Below are positions 10,411 to 22,255 of a DNA stretch of 64,000 bases, in pieces. The position numbers were made by a program, and so were the translations under genes. The notes under the pieces are model-generated. The model had not been told where the DNA came from, did no database searches, and saw only the letters and a program-made list of their open reading frames with translations. Every line of letters starts with the position of its first letter. Positions within the stretch are counted from its first letter, which is position 1. Origin of the DNA: Trichomonas vaginalis G3 (Eukaryota > Parabasalia > Trichomonadida > Trichomonadidae); NCBI RefSeq assembly GCF_026262505.1, contig NC_067203.1, positions 25,277,411 through 25,341,410 of the forward strand. The letters run 5' to 3'.

Positions 10411-10653
10411 TTAATACGGTTGAGGTGTTGGATTTGGTTGCCAACTAGACTGTGGTGCAGGTTCAGGCTGTTGTATAACAGGAGCTTGCTCTTCTGGTTC
10501 AGGTCTTTTAGGTATAATACCAACAAACTGACCTACCCTTTTACCAATATTTTTGACACCGTTCCAAATTCCTCTTCCTACGGTTTTTATTCCATTCCAT
10601 ATACCTCTTCCAACATTTCGAAAGAAGTTTCCTATCTTACTGAAGAAACCCAT
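10411..10653 (-). CDS. Polinton amphipathic 80-aa protein
   Basis: It begins MGFFSKIGNFFRNVGRGIW and has two near-repeats of VGRGIWNGIK/VKN, giving a strongly basic amphipathic helix. A Pro/Gln/Ser tail follows, ending NPTPQPY. The shape (membrane-active basic helix plus proline-rich tail) resembles small virion proteins that act on membranes or bind DNA, such as the adenoviral pVI or pX kind; this is analogy only. Whole frame, also in block 2 (44281-44523). Confidence 0.6.
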   Translation of the reverse strand: MGFFSKIGNFFRNVGRGIWNGIKTVGRGIWNGVKNIGKRVGQFVGIIPKRPEPEEQAPVIQQPEPAPQSSWQPNPTPQPY

Positions 10654-10671
10654 TTACTATATGTTAAAAAT

Positions 10672-11035
10672 CTAATGTCCGCCTAGTCTCTTACGTTTCC
10701 TGTTGAGTTCCATAGCATTCTTTAACTGGAGCTCATACATTCTGTTTCTCCTCTGGTAGAAAACATATTCTGGGTCAACTCCTGTGTTCGCGTCATCTGC
10801 ATAAAGTTGTTTATATCCCACTTCAGGGTTTGTATAAAACTCTTTCCATCTCATATTTGCATACCATGGTGGCAAACCTAACGCAGGCGTCATTTGACAT
10901 GGCAGTTTGCATTTGTACATCTGTTGGCACTTGACCATAGTTTGCCATTGCAGTTTGTATTCTAACTTCATTTGGAATATTCTCTGGGTTTGGTTGTCCA
11001 GGTTGCTGTGCATTCGCTAAGTTCTGTGCGTCCAT
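10672..11035 (-). pseudogene. Polinton 120-aa protein, Gln/Asn-rich (block 1)
   Basis: A minus-strand gene starting MDAQNLANAQQPGQPNPEN and ending RKRKRLGGH. It has two QTAMxN repeats near residues 28-48 and a basic C-terminus. Unknown family. A whole copy is at 44541-44903. The strong base identity shows it is the same gene. Fossil. Confidence 0.55.
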
Positions 11036-11058
11036 TTAATATTAGATAAAAATATCTC

Positions 11059-11190
11059 TTACGAGTACATATACTGAACATTTGCAGGCATTGGTTCATC
11101 TTCATATTCTCTGTATTTTTCTGCCACGTCAAATAAATAAATGACACAATGGAAAAAACCTAAAACAAGTAGTCCTATTTCAAACCACAT
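11059..11190 (-). CDS. Polinton 43-aa single-pass membrane peptide
   Basis: Starts MWFEIGLLVLGFFHCVIYLF, one clear transmembrane helix at residues ~2-20, followed by a short acidic tail (EKYREYEDEP) and ending QYMYS. It is below the usual ORF cutoff but is kept identical in block 2 (44927-45058), and it is packed between two element genes on the same strand. Small membrane proteins are common in viruses. Function unknown. Confidence 0.55.
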   Translation of the reverse strand: MWFEIGLLVLGFFHCVIYLFDVAEKYREYEDEPMPANVQYMYS

Positions 11191-11269
11191 TTACTTACTA
11201 ATAAAATTTCTTTGTTATGACACTTTCTCCAGTTTATAGGACCTCTCTCATATTCTATCTTGTCATATA

Positions 11270-12571
11270 TAGGGTGTCCAAAGGTGTGTTTAGCACAAAC
11301 CTGAATACTGCGAATAGAAATAAACAAGTTACATATATATAAAGTTTATTTAAATATAATCACCATTGGATTCAATCACGCGTTCGCAGCGATCGATCCA
11401 GGCTTGAAAGACACGCTTTAAATCATCATGAGAAAATTGCTCAAATTGCTCTCTTACAAAATTTTCAAAGATCATCTGGACTCGCGAATTCGCGTCCTTC
11501 AGCTCTCTTTTTTAGCGTGCCGAATAAATAAAAGTCAGAGGGTGCAATATCAGGTGAATAAATTGGGTTTGGAACAACTTTGACATTGTTTTCCAACAAG
11601 TAATTCATTACCTTATGACTTTTGTGAACTCTTGAATTATCAAAATGAATTGCAAACTTTTGTTTTTGTTGTTTGGATTTCTCAAACTCATCAGAATTGA
11701 TAATTTGAGTAAGAACATTGTCAATTAGATACTGAGCATTCATCGTATTAGGTTTTTGAAGAATATCAATTGCGATGATGCCATTCACGCCCCAAAAAAC
11801 CGACAACATCATCATTGGTGTGTCAATTTTTTTCTTCGGGAATGTTTGCGGATTTTCATCCTTCGGGATCCACATGATTTTGGCTTCTGTTGCATATTGA
11901 AACCAAGACTCGTCCCCTGTTACTAAAAAGCGAAACTTCTTGGATTGATACGCACCCAATATAGAGAGGAGCTCTTTCGAAGATTGGACTCTAGATTTTT
12001 TTTTGAACTGAATTAAGGTTGTGCGGACCCAACGTGTATACGCTAGTTTGTAGTTCAAATAATTGCGCAGATAATAACTGACTGTTGTACGTGGTATCTT
12101 TGTCATCTCCTCTATCCTTCTGAGTGATGCTCTTGGGTCTTCATCTAGCGCTTGAAGAATTGCTTTGATTTTTCTTTGATCCGGCGATTTTTTGTCAATT
12201 TTTATGATGGGCGCCTTTTTGTTCATGAAGTGATACATCCTAACATGATACGTTACAGTGGAATAGCTAGGAGCATCCATACCGAAGCATTTTACCAATG
12301 TCTCGTAGATTTTTTACAGTCTTTGCATTTTTTTGCAAGAGCGAGGATGTTTTCTTTATGATTCATTAAAAAAATGAAAAAAATCCCGCCAAAATTTCCC
12401 GCGAAACCGCCTCTTGTCTCAAAATTCATTTTATATCCGGCATGCGCCAAAATACAACATACTCATCATATACATATATTCATATTTTTTATTATATATT
12501 TATAATCAGCATATATCTCCTTTAATAGTCTCATATAGAGCGCTGTGCTAAACGCACCTTTGGACACCCTA
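11270..12571 (-). mobile_element. Mariner transposon (Tvmar1-like), copy 1a
   Basis: A DNA transposon of 1302 bp with 28-bp terminal inverted repeats TAGGGTGTCCAAAGGTG-Y-GTTTAGCACA. It is flanked by a TA duplication (11268-11269 and 12572-12573). The transposase is on the minus strand. It is inserted in the Polinton methyltransferase gene. It shares copy-specific bases with 45138-46438 (for example GCGTGCCG and GCACCCAAT, against GCATGCCG and GCATCCAAT in the b copies), so it is the same insertion. Confidence 0.92.
11350..12366 (-). pseudogene. Mariner transposase, copy 1a (frameshifted)
   Basis: The coding region runs from MNHKEN (ATG at 12366) to a TAA at 11350, with a usual length near 340 aa. 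Motifs are an N-terminal helix-turn-helix region, VTGDESW (first Asp), IHFDN (second Asp) and SPDIAPSDFYLF with the third Asp 34 residues after the second, a DD34D mariner signature. The frame is lost near the N-terminus, where a T run in CTCGTAGATTTTTT is 6 long instead of 7. A second pair of compensating indels lies near 11999-12025. Another break is near 11470, where AAAATTTTCAAAG has an extra A. Confidence 0.85.
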
Positions 12572-13518
12572 TATAACTCATAGTCATGTATGTCCTCTAA
12601 CCATCTCATAACGGTTTCCAAACCACTTTTATCGGATGTAAAGTAAAAGCATGGATGGTTATGTAAAACGTCTAAAGTTTCTAAAGAGTCTCTCAAAGTC
12701 CAGTCTACTTGGTATTGAAAATCCCATGTGTTATAGAACGGCGGGTCCACTATAAAGAAAACATTTTCCTTGTCTTTATATTTTTCATACAAATCTGTCC
12801 AATGACATCTCACAAACTCTATACCCTCAATATATTTTTCTATGTCCTCTTTGAAAACATTTGTATAGTTAAGATATAAAACTTTTGACATAAGTGTTTC
12901 AATGTCATGAACTCTTATAGCACCACTATATAATAGTCTAGCAGATATACTATCCCAGTCTATATATTCTGCTTTTTTCAAAACCTCTCTCACAATATTT
13001 TTCTTATCTAATGGTATACGTTTCCATCTTACCTATAGGTATCTTTTCTTTTAACTCTTTCAATATATTGTTTGTGTCTGGAATATGTTTGAGACGGTCC
13101 ATATAGTTTGTCGAAGTCATTGCATATAATCTTTGAGTCTGGGAATATTATATGGCACAAATGGGATATATAGAAACTTCCACCGAACAAATCTACAAAT
13201 GTTAGACCATTCGGTAGTTTCTTAAGTTCTCTCAATATAATATCTTTACATCTACTCTTATTTCCAAGAAACGGTAACGGTGGTTTTGTAAAATTCATTT
13301 ATATATAATAATAAAAATGTTTTTACCCGAAAAGTGACAGAAAAGTGACAAAACATGAAAAACATATATAATTTGTGAAAAGCGACACATTATATAATGT
13401 TTTCGACCCAGAAGAAGGCTTCTTCCAGAAGCAATGGAGAAGAAGAAGAGTCCTCCGAATTCACACCAGAAGACTAACAATTTTCCGAATAAAAACTTCA
13501 TTTATACTAAACATCTTC

Positions 13519-13554
13519 GGGGCTAGAGGGCACGAAGTGCCTGGAAGCCCCACT
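13519..13554. repeat. Polinton right terminus with nested hairpin (block 1)
   Basis: The terminal sequence folds as GGGGCT - AGAG - GGCAC - GAA - GTGCC - TGGA - AGCCCC, a perfect two-step stem with a GAA loop. CACT at 13551-13554 is taken as the element's last bases, because a long T tract and host-like sequence follow. The same hairpin is at 47386-47421. Confidence 0.7.
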
Positions 13555-13556
13555 AC

Positions 13557-13590
<34 letters not shown>

Positions 13591-13997
13591 AATCAAAATT
13601 CGAAAATATCTATTTTTCAAAACACGCATCCAGAAGCGAAAAAATTCGAAAAAATCATGTTCTTATAAAAACTCGCTGATTTTGCAATTTTTATGTGATT
13701 TGAAGTGATAGAATGTATTATCATCTTACGAAAACATATACTTTATTGTTATATTCACAAAATATTAATCAGAACACTAGGAAAAGTGGATTTTCGAAAA
13801 AAGACGATAACAATTATTTGCAAAATCGCCTCTCAATTTTGAGAGACTTTCAATTTTTACAGTGGACCCTTAATAAAAATTCATAAATTAGATCCGAAAT
13901 CTTTGCGAACATTGTTTACCGCAGGCATATCATACTATTTCTTTCTTATAATGTATTTTAAATATATTTTTTTATGTTTCCATTTTCAAAATTATTA
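13555..13997. other. Spacer between Polinton end and ankyrin gene
   Basis: A non-coding spacer. It starts with a T tract of about 26 bases, then has TTCGAAAA-type AT-rich sequence, and carries TTACAGTGGACCCTTAA at 13857-13873, a 17-mer seen again at 61662-61678. The last 25 bases before the ankyrin ATG are TTTTTTATGTTTCCATTTTCAAAATTATTA-like and would contain the promoter. No other gene is seen. Block 2 equivalent: 47422-47860. Confidence 0.5.
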
Positions 13998-14192
13998 ATG
14001 TCTGATCAAGACGTTCACCCAAATAAATACGGTGAATTATACAGTAGCTACAAATACTACATAGATTCATGTAATGCGTTGTATCATCTAAAAACGGAGG
14101 AAAACGAAGAAGGATTAAACACTATTTACAACATGATCAAAGCAAATTTGATTGATACACAGAAATGTCTTCCAAAGATATAATCAAAGATA

Positions 14193-15493
14193 TAGGGTGT
14201 CCAAAGGTGTGTTTAGCACAAACCTGAATACTGCGAATAGAAATAAACAAGTTACATATATAAAAGTTTATTTAAATATAATCACCATTGGATTCAATCA
14301 CGCGTTCCAGCGATCGATCCAGGCTTGAAAGACACGCTTTAAATCATCATGAGAAAATTGCTCAAATTGCTCTCTTACAAAATTTTCAAGATCATCTGGA
14401 CTCGCGAATTCGCGTCCTTCAGCTCTCTTTTTTAGCATGCCGAATAAATAAAAGTCAGAGGGTGCAATATCAGGTGAATAAATTGGGTTTGGAACAACTT
14501 TGACATTGTTTTCCAACAAGTAATTCATTACCTTATGACTTTTGTGAACTCTTGAATTTATCAAAATGAATTGCAAACTTTGTTTTTGTTGTTTGGATTT
14601 CTCAACTCATCAGAATTGATAATTTGAGTAAGAACATTGTCAATTAGATACTGAGCATTCATCGTATTAGGTTTTTGAAGAATATCAATTGCGATGATGC
14701 CATTCACGCCCAAAAAACCGACAACATCATCATTGGTGTGTCAATTTTTTTCTTCGGGAATGTTTGCGGATTTTCATCCTTCGGGATCCACATGATTTTG
14801 GCTTCTGTTGCATATTGAAACCAAGACTCATCCCTGTTACTAAAAAGCGAAACTTCTTGGATTGATACGCATCCAATATAGAGAGGAGCTCTTTCGAAGA
14901 TTGGACTCTAGATTTTTTTGAACTGAATTAAGGTTGTGCGGAACCCAACGTGTAACGCTAGTTTGTAGTTCAAATAATTGTGCAGATAATAACTGACTGT
15001 TGTACGTGGTATCTTTGTCATCTCCTCTATCCTTCTGAGTGATGCTCTTGGGTCTTCATCTAGCGCTTGAAGAATTGCTTTGATTTTTCTTTGATCCGGC
15101 GATTTTTTGTCCAATTTTTATGATGGGCGCCTTTTTGTTCATGAAGTGATACATCCTAACATGATACGTTACAGTGGAATAGCTAGGAGCATCCATACCG
15201 AAGCATTTTACCAATGTCTCGTAGATTTTTTTACAGTCTTTTGCATTTTTTTGCAAGAGCGAGGATTTTTCTTTATGATTCATTAAAAAAATGAAAAAAA
15301 ATCCCGCCAAAATTTCCCGCGAAACCGCCTCTTGTCTCAAAATTCATTTTATATCCCGGCATGGCGCCAAAATACAACATACTCATCATATACAATATAT
15401 TCATATTTTTTATATATATATTTATAATCAGCATATATCTCCTTTAATAGTCTCATATAGAGCGCTGTGCTAAACGCACCTTTGGACACCCTA
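14193..15493 (-). mobile_element. Mariner transposon (Tvmar1-like), copy 1b
   Basis: A 1301-bp element with the same 28-bp TIRs, TA duplications at 14191-14192 and 15494-15495, and a minus-strand transposase. It is inserted in the host ankyrin gene. Diagnostic bases match copy 2b (48054-49356), not copy 1a, although 1a is only 1.6 kb away; it is therefore the same insertion event as 2b. Confidence 0.92.
14272..15283 (-). pseudogene. Mariner transposase, copy 1b (several frameshifts)
   Basis: The coding region from the ATG at 15281-15283 to the stop at 14272-14274 is split into at least four frames. Clear pieces are YSPDIAPSDFYLF, PRTTVSYYLHNYLNY and VKCFGMDAPSYSTV. One break (7 T instead of 8 in CTAGATTTTTTTGAAC, near 14913) is shared with copy 2b and is therefore old. 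The others, such as those near 14560-14610, 14832, 14940 and 15110, are private to this copy. Confidence 0.8.
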
Positions 15494-17313
15494 TATTTTA
15501 GATATCATTCCGTATAAACAATCGCTATGCAAAGTCATATTTAACTCTTGCCAAACTTATATCTGATGAAATACCATGTGGAAGAAGTCAATAATGTCGA
15601 AATTATATCAATCTCCCTGTTTTACAAAGAATACGGAATTAAATTAGACAAATCCGTTGATTTCGGAAAACATAAATTTGAAAATCTCGATATTCATACA
15701 AAAGATACAATATACAGAGCAATTATGTATAAATACCTCGAAAGATTCATCACATTCACGGAAATAGATGGATTTGATGAAAATCAAAAGTTTTCAAGCA
15801 GTTTATATCCAGAATATTACACGAAATATTCATTACTTGAATTATGTTGTTATCACGGAGCAGTTGATTGTTTCAAGTTATTAAGAACGAAGTTTAACTC
15901 AAAATACTTAAAAACATGTCTCAAATTTTCATTTTTAGGCGGAATGCAGATATCATGAGTGAATGTTTGAAAAATCAAACACCAGATAAAGAATGCATGA
16001 TAAATGCAATTATTCACACAACATTGATTTCGTTTCATTCTTGATGAATGAATACAATATGGAGATTGATTTACTTAAATGCATAAAATATAATAATCTT
16101 GAATCATTCTTGGTTTATTTCGATCAAACAAATGAAACTAACAAAATGCTTTATTTATTCTTCGATGTTTAACATATCTTCCCTTTGCGATTATTTCCTT
16201 TCGCAGGGTGCAAATGTTAATGAAAAAACTGAAAAAGGAAAAACAGCTCTTCATTTTGCAGCAGATAAAAATAGTAAAGAGTCAGCGGAGTTTTCTTATT
16301 TCACACGGTGTAAATATCAATGAAAAAGATGAGGAAGGAAAAAACTGCTCTGCACATTACAGCAAGTCATAATAGTAAAGAAACAGCTGAGCTTCTTATT
16401 TCGCACGGTGCAAATATCAATGAGAAGGATAAATTTGGACAAACTACTCTTCATTTGGCCAGCATGGTATAATAGTAAAGAAACAGCTGAACTTCTTATT
16501 TCGCACGGTGCAAATCTGAATGAAAAAGATAAAGGAGGACAAACCGTTCTTCATTATGCTGCAGACCAAAATAACAAAGATATAGCTGAACTTCTTATTT
16601 CGCATGGTGCAAATATCAATGAAAGAGACAAAAAAGGAAAAGCTGCCCTTAATATTGCAGCATATAAAAATAGCAAAGAAACAGCAGAACTTCTTTATTT
16701 TGCACGGCGCAAATATCAACGAAAAAGATGATGAAGGAAAACTGCTCTTCATCTTTGCAGTAGATCAAAATAACAAAGAAACAACTGAAATTCTTATTTC
16801 ACATGGTGCAAATATCAATGAAAAAGATGAAGGAGGACAAACTACTCTTCATTTGGCAGCATTGTATGATAGTAAAGAAACAGCCGAACTTCTTATTTTG
16901 CATGGTGCAATCTCAATGAAAAAGATAATGATGGACAAACTGCTCTTGATTGTTCAGCACGTCATAATAGTAACGAAATAGCTGAACTTCTTATTTCACA
17001 TGGTGCAAATATCAATAAAAAAGATATAAACGGACAAACAGTTTCTTCATCATGCAGCATGGTATAATAGTAAAGAAACAGCTGAACTTCTTATTTCAAA
17101 TGGTGCAAATATCAATGAAAAGATAATGTTGGACAAACTGCTCTTCATTATGCAGCATATAGTAAAGGCAAAGAAACAGCTGAACTTCTTATTTCTCATG
17201 GTATAAATATCATGAAAAAGATAAAAAAGGAAAAACTGCTCTTCAAATCGCAACAGATAAAAATAACAAAAGAAATGGCTGAACTTCTTATTTCACATGG
17301 TGCAGAAAAATAA

Positions 17314-17931
17314 TACTAATATGCTTCTCTTTCATTTACTCATATTTTCGAAGATGAATTTTAATGAAAGTAAAAATAATTTAGCTTTTTACACTGATCT
17401 TATCAAATGAATTTTTTTATGTCAATTTTATAATTAGGCACAAGTGTTTATAAAAATTATACATATACCTCAATAGTTTTTTTTATTATTATTTACCGGA
17501 CTTTTTTATGGTATCTGAAATAAGTATATCATCATTTCCCCAAGAAAATAGATTATTTTGCAAAATTATATAAAAGTTTGGGTACTTTCTAAAGGAATAT
17601 TGAATATACAAAATATTGATTCTATCTCAGTTCTTTGATTTCTCCAATTCCTAATGAAAGTCATTAAAAGTTGTAGGCATTTTAAGTTTTTCGTTCAATG
17701 TTTCAACTTTTTGAAATGAGAGAGAGAGGAAAGATATTTTGAAACACATTAAGGCTTTTTACCCCAATGACTTTATTTCTTATGAGAAAGTGCCCTAATA
17801 ATGTTTATTCTTATACATTTCACCAATTTTTTTGGTATTTTTATGGGGGATTGGATATGAAAAGTACTGATTATTAAATTCCTAGTTTATGAATTATAGA
17901 TCTCAATTATGTATTGAAAAGTATTAAAATT
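17314..17931. other. Intergenic between convergent ankyrin genes (block 1)
   Basis: AT-rich spacer between the stop of the plus-strand ankyrin gene and the stop of the minus-strand ankyrin gene. It contains a GAGAGAGAGG run and a T-rich stretch. No coding signal or RNA gene is seen. It would hold both 3' ends. Confidence 0.6.
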
Positions 17932-20390
17932 TTAATTTTGATTAAGCTTATTGAGCGTGCTTTCAGATGCATGAGAAAATGCAGGTTTTCCACTATTATC
18001 CTTTGCTTCTTTTATCGGCTCCAGCAGAGATAAGATATTTAATGACATTAATTCGACCTCTTCTCAATGCCCAAATGAGTGGAGTATATCCATCATTATC
18101 CTTTACCTCTTTATTAGCTCCAATAGAGATAAGATATTGAACAATTCCAGTATAGTCATTCATTGATGCACAAAATGAGTGGAGTCCATCCATTATTATT
18201 CTTTGCTTCTTTTTCAGCCCCAACTGAGATAAGATATTTAAATAATATCAGGTTTATTGGCTCTTGATACATTATATTTACATTTTCTTGTTGTCCAAAT
18301 GAGTGAAGTATATCCGTCATTATCCTTTGCCTCTTTATCAGCTCCAATAGAGATAAGATATTTAACAACTTCAAGTTTACCAAGAATTGAAGCCCACATG
18401 AGCGGAGTTTTTCCAGATATGTCCTTTGCTTTTTATCAACTCCTTGAGAGATAAAGATATTTAACAACTTCAAGACGATCATTTTGTAATGCTTTAAGAG
18501 AGGGTCAAAGTTGCTATTTGTCACTTTTCCACAAGAATTAATGGGGAAAAAAGTTATCATATAGTTGATCTCATTCACTGAGGTGAGAGATGCATGTAGT
18601 GTAATGTGATAAACAGTGGGATTGCTGCTCTAAGTCCTAGGTTTCGAGACACATTGGCTTCATTTTTCTCTTTTTTATTGACGTAAAACTATTCAATTTT
18701 TGTGTTATCCATTCAAATTTCAGAATTTTTTTTGCAGATTTCACGCTACATTCGAAGTTACCTTTTGTAACAACACCACCGCCTACGAAAGACGAAAGTG
18801 TGTCACGATTTCACCCGGAAATCCGACGGTTGTTTAAGAGTAAGCACTTTTGGCACCTACTCATATGTCCTTTGCTTCTTTATCAACTCCTTGAGAGATA
18901 AGATATTTAACAACTTCAAAGACGATCATTTTGTAATGCTTTAATGAGTGGAGTATATCCAAATTTATCCTTTGCTTCTTTTATCAGCTCCAAGAGAGAT
19001 AAGACATTTAACAACTTCAAGTTGACCATTATATGACGCAAGAATGAGTGGAGTATATCCATCTTCATCCTTTGCATCTTTATCAGCTCCAACTGAGATA
19101 AGATATTTAATTACTTCAAGTTGACCTCGCCTTGATGCTATAATTAGTGGAGTATATCCATATTTATCCTTTGCTTCTTTATCAGCTCCAAGAGTGATAA
19201 GATTTTGGACAACTTCCAAGTGACCAATTTTCTGATGCCCAAAAAGTGTTGTCGTAAAGTTATTCTTTGTTTCTTTGTAATCTCTAAGAGATGCAAGATA
19301 TTTAACAATTCAAGATAATTACTAACTGTCGAATAATTAGAGCAGTAGATCCGTCATTATCCTTTGCCTCTTTATCAGCTCCAATAGAGATAAGATATTT
19401 AACAACTTCAAGTTTACCAAGAATGAAGCCCACATGAGCGGAGTTTTTCCAGATATGTCCTTTGCTTCTTTATCAACTCCTTGAAGAGATAAGATATTTA
19501 ACAACTTCAAGATGACCTCCACGTGAAGCCCAAATGAGTGGAGTATCTCCCATTTAGACTTTGCTTTTTTTATCAGCTCCAAGAGAGATAAGATATTTAA
19601 CAACTTCAAGATGGCCATTTTTTGATGCCCAAATGAGTGGAGTATATCCAGACATATTCTTTGCTTTCTTTATCAGCTCCAACTGAGATAAGATATTTAA
19701 TTACTTCAAGTTGAACCTTCAGATGATGCAATAATGAAGTGGAGTATTTCCCCTTTCACACTTATCTTCTTTATCACAGCACACATTCAATGAGAGATTG
19801 AACAAGTCTCACAATTTCCTTTATAGCATGCAACGTGTAGTACATTTATTTTATTTACTTGCATATTTTTCAGTTGTCTTTTTTCCAAAGTCCTTCTTCG
19901 CATGATTTCGAAATCATTTTATGATTCCTTGAGATGAAAGTTCATCAAGGAAGCTGTAAATTTCCTTCAAAATCATCGGAATTCTTAAAGTTCTGAATTT
20001 TTGATAGAATTCCACTGTCACTTTTTTGTGATTTTATGGCTTTTTCTCTGTTGAATCAGAATGTTCATTTTGTATTTGTATTAAAACATCAATAAATACA
20101 TCAAAAATTCTAAGTTTCATGTATTTCTTGACTGATTTCAGAATTGCAACGACTTCTTCGAGATTTTGTACAGAAACATTTGTAGCACGAGTTACATTCG
20201 TATAATTTGTTTGCGTTGATTGTAGAGCGCGATTGCTTGAGAAGGGTAATGAAATCATTTGCTGACAATTGAGAGATTTTCAGGATTTTTTCGATATCTT
20301 GCGTTTCAAACGTATTAAAGAACTTATCGCCATCAAATATAATCTTTGATGTGAGCCGCGATGCTTTCATAAATTTAGCTCGAGACTCAT
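17932..20390 (-). pseudogene. Second ankyrin-repeat gene (block 1 copy)
   Basis: A counterpart of 51790-54235 with the start codon at 20388-20390 (the block 2 copy reads MSLELNYESI). It is broken by many one-base indels and by the same 366-bp insert between 81-bp direct repeats (about 18417-18497 and 18863-18944). Repeats are of the type DGYTPLIxASxxGxLEVVKYLISxGADKEAK. Its frame breaks beyond those in block 2 are mostly homopolymer changes. Confidence 0.75.
18498..18862. repeat. Insert between 81-bp direct repeats (block 1 copy)
   Basis: The same insert as 52353-52718, within the second ankyrin gene. It carries the pol III B-box-like string GGTTTCGAGAC here (one base longer than in block 2). 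See the block 2 entry for the description. Confidence 0.5.
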
Positions 20391-20551
20391 TATTATTAAA
20401 CTATTGAAGATTTTAATAAAATTGTAATTTTTTACAAACTCTTTTAAAATATATAAATATGTATTAGAATAAACATAGAAAATTTACTTCAAAATTTAGA
20501 TTTGTGTATTGAAAAAATTTTGTTGTCCTGTTATTGGCTCTTAATAAAAAT

Positions 20552-21416
20552 ATGGCTGAAACTCATAGAGGAAAGAATGCTTTAGCTGAGGGCGAGAGCC
20601 AAAAAATCGTAGAGAACAGAAGAAATCCCTTTTTATCAAGGTAGAAAGTTCCAGCTGCTATGCAAAAAGTTTGGGAGATCTTGCTCTCTTCAGGTTCGGC
20701 GAATTGTTAAATTCACTAGAGAAAATGAACATTGTTCCATTCGAAGATGCTTCTCAAATACAAGAACACTTGCAAAAGACGATTGCTCATTATTCACTTT
20801 CGCTACAACAAAATAAGAAGAGACCAAACGATATTATATTCGGCCGTCTTTTCAAATTTCGCATTATTAGACATGTACGAGTTCGGAGTTACTAATATTA
20901 TTCCACACAAAGACCTTCCAAGAAATGAATTTTTACATGGTCAACTTCCAGCCCTTATTTTCCAAGGTGACCAATGGAATAGCGAGCTTAGCTCATTGCG
21001 CAACTATTTATGGACTATTTCGTTGGAGATCTTCAAGGTTCAGTAGATCTTGAACAAGTAGCTCATTGCATTGTATTCACATACGTTGAGGAAGACAAGA
21101 CAATCCTCTTCCGCCACTATTTAGTTAATACAGAGAATGATACCCCACAATTTGACAATTAACTTCTCCTTGCTTCGACCTCGTTTGCCGTCGTGACATG
21201 AAGCCTAGACGAGGAGGCTTACGAAAATGCTCTCATCAAGGCTCCAGAGGAAAAGAAAGAAGAAGAATGTCCAAGAAGGACGCTCTTGGCCGCGAACTCG
21301 GCAGAGTATTCGTCGGCAAGACGATACAACTTCACTCACAATGAAGAAGTTCCCAGGTCTTCCAAAACGTTCAATGAGACAAGCTGTTCAAGATGCAGAA
21401 CACAGATTTAGAGTAA
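20552..21416 (+). pseudogene. RPF2: RPF2 homologue, frameshifted copy (block 1)
   Basis: A copy of the intact gene at 54393-55253, with start MAETHRGKNALAE at 20552 and stop TAA at 21414-21416. Single-base indels disrupt the frame repeatedly (for example near 20590, 20625, 20670, 20850, 21010, 21160, 21210 and 21400). Very few substitutions accompany them. That pattern (indels without silent changes) is what poor base-calling gives, rather than pseudogene ageing. Confidence 0.75.
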
Positions 21417-21756
21417 AATTTAGAGTTTTATTTTATTATTATTGTCAAATGTTATCATTATTAACAAAACTATCTATTTTGAAACAATTTAAAAAATTTA
21501 ATTCACAATTGTATAGTTTTTAAAGCTTCTAAACATGGTATTAACAATGATCCGTGAAATAATGAGTTTAGTAAGTCAAATGTTTAGATTCATTACTTAT
21601 TTTGATATCCAATTTTAAATATTTTATATTTTAAGCCATAATAGCATGAAAGGCATTCACTCTCATTGAATACAGAACATCATTCAAATCGCCATTTATC
21701 TATTGAGTTGTGATAAAAAGACGAATTTGTCTCTTTGAGAATCAAGAAAATTTTAG

Positions 21757-22255
21757 ATGACAAAAGGAGGTCTCTCAGCTGAGGAAGCGAAAAGGTCTTG
21801 CAACAGAAGCTTGAGGCCCTCAATGAACCACATGGATGATGTGAAAATTACTATTTCGTTCAAACATTCACAATGAATCTCGAAAAAATCACCAGAATAT
21901 ACAGAACAGAAAAATCATTTTCATGATGAAGAAGCATTTCAGAAAGCTACACTAGAGGGCGTATTAAAGGCTCGCGAATTATTAGAAAAAGAACGATATT
22001 AAAATATATTCGTCCACCAGATAACTTTGTTGAAATGTTTAGAGATGAAAGAGAAATGGAAATCGTTCGTCAAAAGTTAATGGAAGACCAGAGAGCAATT
22101 CAGATCGCAGAAGCAAAGAGAAAACGAAAACGATCGAACAGGCACCAAAAGTGGAGAATGTACAGAAGAAACCAGGTATCCTCATGAAGAAGAAGGTAAG
22201 TGCTGCTCAAAGAAAGAAAGATGCAAAGAAAGCTATGAGAGCCAAAAGCAAATAA
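21757..22255 (+). pseudogene. EBP2: EBP2-like protein, frameshifted copy (block 1)
   Basis: A copy of the intact gene at 55602-56096, with start MTKGGLSAEEA at 21757 and stop at 22253-22255. Small indels near 21790, 21830, 21890, 21990 and 22120 break it. Otherwise the sequence is identical over long runs, including the C-terminal KKKVSAAQRKKDAKKAMRA segment. Confidence 0.7.

Larger units (their letters stand above)
11191..13298 (-). pseudogene. Polinton Dam-like DNA adenine methyltransferase, interrupted by mariner (block 1)
   Basis: A minus-strand gene starting at the ATG at 13298 (MNFTKPPLPF). It shows a GNKSR segment, FVDLFGGSF (AdoMet-binding motif) and VDPPFYNTW (DPPY-type catalytic motif), the order of class D12 (alpha) N6-adenine methyltransferases. 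A mariner (11270-12571) is inserted in its distal part, so the gene ends on the far side of that element. Its cargo role may be marking element or host DNA. A cleaner copy is at 46439-47164. Fossil. Confidence 0.75.
1..13554. mobile_element. Polinton/Maverick element, block 1 (left end outside window)
   Basis: This is a large virus-like DNA transposon of the Polinton/Maverick family. Its parts inside the window are a protein-primed-type DNA polymerase B (minus strand, about 2.6-5.6 kb), a retroviral-type integrase (plus strand, 6.9-7.8 kb), a phage-like collar protein and fibre (7.8-9.5 kb), several small structural-looking genes and a Dam-like methyltransferase (to 13298). The right end is taken as the last CCCCACT before a long T tract, where a hairpin-rich terminus lies; read inward the end starts AGTGGGGCTTCC, and an AG start suits the family. 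No matching terminus is seen at the left, so the element begins before base 1. A mariner (11270-12571) sits inside it. It is broken: the frames are interrupted at something like tens of places. The near-identical second copy suggests it is young. Confidence 0.85.
13998..17313 (+). pseudogene. Ankyrin-repeat protein gene, mariner-split (block 1 copy)
   Basis: The same gene as 47861-51172, with start MSDQDVHPNKYGELY at 13998 and stop at 17311-17313. A mariner (14193-15493) splits it after codon ~65. Unlike the block 2 copy, the part after the mariner is further broken by many one-base indels (for example near 15570, 15900, 15945, 16140, 16320, 16700, 16910 and 17040). Most fall in short homopolymers, as sequencing errors would. 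The encoded repeats are NINEKDxxGxTALHxAA-type, about 33 residues each. See the block 2 entry for the function. Confidence 0.8.

Noticed and set aside
13375-13590. Short acidic frame next to the Polinton end
   Set aside because: It has no ATG start, runs through the terminal hairpin, and differs in block 2.
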